15,378 bases of DNA, from positions 1-15,378 of the forward strand of contig JBBIND010000087.1 of NCBI GenBank assembly GCA_037444075.1. The letters are read 5' to 3'. Made by a program: the position numbers and the translations under genes. A model generated the notes under the pieces. That model searched no databases, was not told the origin of the DNA, and worked only from the letters and a program-made list of their open reading frames with translations. Positions 13,363 through 15,378 of this stretch are shown piece by piece. Source of the DNA: JBBIND01 sp037444075 (GTDB lineage Bacteria > Acidobacteriota > Terriglobia > Bryobacterales > Bryobacteraceae). Numbering within the stretch: position 1 is the stretch's first letter; each line of letters opens with the position of its first letter.

Positions 13363-14751
13363 GTGAGCCAGCCACCCACCAGACGCAGTTGGGCCGAGCC
13401 GTTCCGCATCAAAGTCGTTGAGCCCGTTCACCTGACAACGCGCGAACAGCGCGAACGGGCCATCGCCGGAGCCGGCTATAACACTTTCCTGCTGCGTTCG
13501 GAGGACGTTTACATCGACCTGCTGACCGATTCCGGCACCTCCGCCATGAGCGACTGGCAGTGGGCCGGCATGATGCTGGGCGACGAAGCCTATGCGGGGA
13601 GCCGCAATTTCTTTCACCTCGAGGCCACCGTCCAGAAGTATTACGGCTACCGGTACATCGTCCCAACCCACCAGGGGCGCGGCGCCGAGAACCTCATTTC
13701 CAAAGTTCTCATCAAGCCCGGGGACGTCATCCCGGGGAATATGTACTTCACCACCACCCGGCTGCACCAGGAACTGGCGGGCGGCCGTTTCGTGGACGTG
13801 GTGGTGGACCAGGCGCATGACCCCACAAACGAACACCCGTTCAAGGGCGACGTGGACATAGACAAGCTGGACCGCGTGATCCGCGAGGCGGGCGAGAAGC
13901 GCGTCCCCTACGTCAGCATTGCCGGCACGGTCAACATGGCCGGCGGCCAGCCTATTTCGCTCGCCAACCTGCACGCCGTCCGTACCCTGACCATGCGCTA
14001 CGGCATCAAGGTGATTCTCGACGCCACGCGGCTGGTGGAGAACGCCTACTTCATCCAGCAGCGCGAACCGGGCTACCAGGACCGCAGCATCGCTTCCATC
14101 GTCAAGGAGATGTGCTCGTTGAGCGATGGCGCCACCATGAGCGCCAAGAAGGACTCGCTCGTCAACATCGGCGGCTTTCTGGCGGTGAACGACCAGGAAG
14201 TGTACGAGGAAGCCAGCAACTTAGTGGTGGTCTATGAGGGACTGCACACTTATGGCGGGATGGCGGGCAGGGACATGGAGGCCGTGGCGCGAGGCATTGA
14301 GGAATCCATGTGCGACGATCATGCCCGCGCCCGGGTCGGACAGGTGCTCTACCTTGGCAACAAACTTCGCGATTGGGGTGTCCCGGTGGTGGTGCCCATC
14401 GGCGGTCACGGGGTCTTCCTGGACGCCAAAGCCATCCTGCCGCACGTCCCTCAGGAGCAGTACCCCGCCCAGGCTTTGGCGGCGGCTCTCTACGTTGATT
14501 CCGGCGTCCGCACCATGGAGCGGGGTAATGTCTCCGCCGGCAGAAACAAGGAAACGGGCGCCGAGTATAAGCCCCGGCTGGAACTCGTCCGGATCACGAT
14601 TCCACGGCGTGTCTACACTCAGGCCCACATGGACGTGGTAGCGGAATCGGTCTATTTCGTTTGCCAGGAACGGGACCGCATCAGAGGCTTGAAGATGGTT
14701 TACGAGCCGCGCTACCTGCGCTTCTTCCAGGCTCGTTTTGAGCCCTGCTAG
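13363..14751 (+). CDS. tpl: Tyrosine phenol-lyase (beta-tyrosinase, PLP-dependent)
   Basis: The 462-residue protein aligns along its length with Citrobacter freundii tyrosine phenol-lyase (456 aa) at a constant offset of 6, from AEPFRIK to LRFFQARF. The enzyme splits L-tyrosine to phenol, pyruvate and ammonia in the cytoplasm, reversibly. Conserved residues are Tyr77, Phe129, Asp220 and Arg223 (DATR), the PLP lysine Lys263 (SAKKDSLVNIGG) and Arg410. Discriminating residues favour this enzyme over tryptophanase: Thr130 in NMYFTTTRLHQE (Thr124 in Citrobacter), Arg387 in GVRTMERG (Arg381, which contacts the phenol hydroxyl; tryptophanase has Ile) and Phe454 (Phe448). One active-site change is visible: Met288 of Citrobacter corresponds to Leu294 in YEGLHTYGG. 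The GTG start has an excellent ribosome site, AGGAGG (13349-13354), 8 nt upstream. No tyrosine transporter or regulator is adjacent. Confidence 0.93.
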   Translation: MSQPPTRRSWAEPFRIKVVEPVHLTTREQRERAIAGAGYNTFLLRSEDVYIDLLTDSGTSAMSDWQWAGMMLGDEAYAGSRNFFHLEATVQKYYGYRYIVPTHQGRGAENLISKVLIKPGDVIPGNMYFTTTRLHQELAGGRFVDVVVDQAHDPTNEHPFKGDVDIDKLDRVIREAGEKRVPYVSIAGTVNMAGGQPISLANLHAVRTLTMRYGIKVILDATRLVENAYFIQQREPGYQDRSIASIVKEMCSLSDGATMSAKKDSLVNIGGFLAVNDQEVYEEASNLVVVYEGLHTYGGMAGRDMEAVARGIEESMCDDHARARVGQVLYLGNKLRDWGVPVVVPIGGHGVFLDAKAILPHVPQEQYPAQALAAALYVDSGVRTMERGNVSAGRNKETGAEYKPRLELVRITIPRRVYTQAHMDVVAESVYFVCQERDRIRGLKMVYEPRYLRFFQARFEPC

Positions 14752-14910
14752 GAATCCCGTTGTTGCGGAACAGCGCCGTGCCGGCGGATGTCAAGCCTCT
14801 CCGGGAGGGGAATCAGAAGCGCATCGTGCGGGATGCATCTAGCAGTGCGAGCGCAAGGATGCACTCCTAATGCACGCGCCCGCAAGCGCTCAAGGGGGTC
14901 TCTCAGCAGC

Positions 14911-15288
14911 CTAGTGCACGGAGTACTGCGGCTGCGGCGGATTCAACCGTATGTGGATGGTCTTCTCCTCTTCCTCCACCTCATACTGTTCGCCAAAGGT
15001 CTGGTAGTTTCTGGCGATCACCTGAATGAGGACCTTGCCTTGAGGAATAGGAGGAACTTTCGCTATGCCCTTCGTGTTGGTCCGTACTTCCCAATTGGTC
15101 CGGATCTTCTTGCCGAACTTCAGGACGGACCGCCCCTCGACAAAGCGTACAATCACGCTCGCCCGCTCTACGGGCTTGTCCTGCAGGTTGGTGACTTCAA
15201 TCTGCAGGCGGGTCATCGGAGGATCGTCCGCCGCCACCGGCCCCGCCCACAATGCAACTGCGGCAACCAGCGCCAATCTGCTCCACAT
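14911..15288 (-). CDS. Small secreted protein with carboxypeptidase-regulatory-like/Ig-like fold (125 aa)
   Basis: Residues 1-20 (MWSRLALVAAVALWAGPVAA) are a signal peptide with an Ala-x-Ala site. The mature part (about 105 residues) reads as a beta sandwich: TRLQIEVTNLQDKPVERASV, IVRFVEGRSVLKFGKKIRTN, WEVRTNTKGIAKVPPIPQGK, VLIQVIARNYQTFGEQYEV, then an acidic strand EEEEKTIHIRLNPP. The order N-L-x-D-K-P-V, T-N-x-x-G-x-A, I-P-x-G and strand resembles carboxypeptidase-regulatory-like domains, which are frequent in exported Acidobacteria proteins. No enzymatic motif is present. It probably binds or stiffens something in the periplasm or at the surface. The ATG lacks a Shine-Dalgarno site but has a -10-like box exactly 6 nt upstream. 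It converges with the tpl gene; 159 bp lie between their stop codons, with no convincing terminator. Confidence 0.75.
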   Translation of the reverse strand: MWSRLALVAAVALWAGPVAADDPPMTRLQIEVTNLQDKPVERASVIVRFVEGRSVLKFGKKIRTNWEVRTNTKGIAKVPPIPQGKVLIQVIARNYQTFGEQYEVEEEEKTIHIRLNPPQPQYSVH

Positions 15289-15294
15289 GTTTTC

Positions 15295-15303
15295 AGTATC
15301 GCA
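15295..15303 (-). promoter_or_regulatory. Extended -10 box (TGCGATACT) 6 nt before the ATG at 15288
   Basis: On the minus strand TGC plus GATACT is followed by GAAAAC and then ATG. No ribosome site and no good -35 are present. The arrangement matches the sulfatase promoter and predicts a leaderless transcript. Confidence 0.42.
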
Positions 15304-15378
15304 AATGCGTCGCTCCCCTGCGCGATTTCCAACCGGGGACAGTCACCAATTTCACCCATTGCCATTAGGCTTGGGGTT

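Noticed and set aside
10438..13974. Long minus-strand open frames opposite the sulfatase, DUF1080 and lyase genes (e.g. 10438-11568, 11683-12810, 12925-13974)
   Set aside because: High-GC antisense shadows of well-supported plus-strand genes. They have no ribosome sites or known motifs, and one crosses the N gap.
13363..14751. Calling the lyase a tryptophanase (tnaA)
   Set aside because: It has Arg where tryptophanase has Ile in the GVRTMERG loop, and the NMYFTTTR segment matches tyrosine phenol-lyase rather than the FDTTQGH type.
14796..14810. CCTCTC/GAGGGG hairpin after the lyase gene as a terminator
   Set aside because: The stem is short with a G-T pair and no T-run, and nearby repeats in 14821-14900 are imperfect. 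It is not strong enough to call.

Overview
This window is high-GC bacterial DNA that most resembles an Acidobacteriota genome of the Bryobacterales/Solibacterales (Candidatus Solibacter) type. The assignment rests on recognition, not a search: two minus-strand TonB-dependent receptors of the kind these genomes carry in large numbers, one with an N-terminal carboxypeptidase-regulatory-like domain; small secreted beta-sandwich proteins; a sulfatase next to a DUF1080 protein; and a 163-residue family I associate with Acidobacteria. A run of ten Ns at 13135-13144 shows this is a draft or metagenomic scaffold.

Left third (1-2717, minus strand): the 5' part of a TonB-dependent receptor that runs off the left edge (1-959); a decayed dienelactone hydrolase remnant directly upstream of it (962-1326); an intact small secreted protein (1459-1833); and a second TonB-dependent receptor reduced to its two ends by a large internal deletion (1900-2717). 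Two of the four genes are broken.

Middle (2875-7335, plus strand): a bacterial microcompartment (BMC) shell hexamer gene, then a CoA-acylating aldehyde dehydrogenase with a tail of about 140 residues that carries two candidate encapsulation helices and a small extra domain. A 163-residue protein of unknown function is joined to the dehydrogenase by an ATGA overlap, and recJ (single-strand exonuclease) follows. Shell protein and enzyme form a minimal two-gene BMC locus. No vertex protein, phosphotransacylase or alcohol dehydrogenase is in the window, so a working compartment would need parts from elsewhere.

Right half (7431-15288): a secreted S8 subtilase with one in-frame TGA between its catalytic Asp and His; a strong hairpin terminator; a multi-membrane-span GT-C (family 39-like) glycosyltransferase; a secreted formylglycine-type sulfatase followed closely by a secreted DUF1080 protein, probably a glycan-degrading pair; a tyrosine phenol-lyase whose substrate-defining residues can be aligned to the Citrobacter enzyme; and a minus-strand small secreted protein.

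Most notable points: the minimal BMC locus with its long-tailed dehydrogenase; three genes without a Shine-Dalgarno site that have a -10-like hexamer exactly 6 nt before ATG, suggesting leaderless transcripts; the single TGA in an otherwise undamaged protease; and the clean receptor deletion junction. I saw no tRNA, rRNA, CRISPR array, insertion sequence or prophage.
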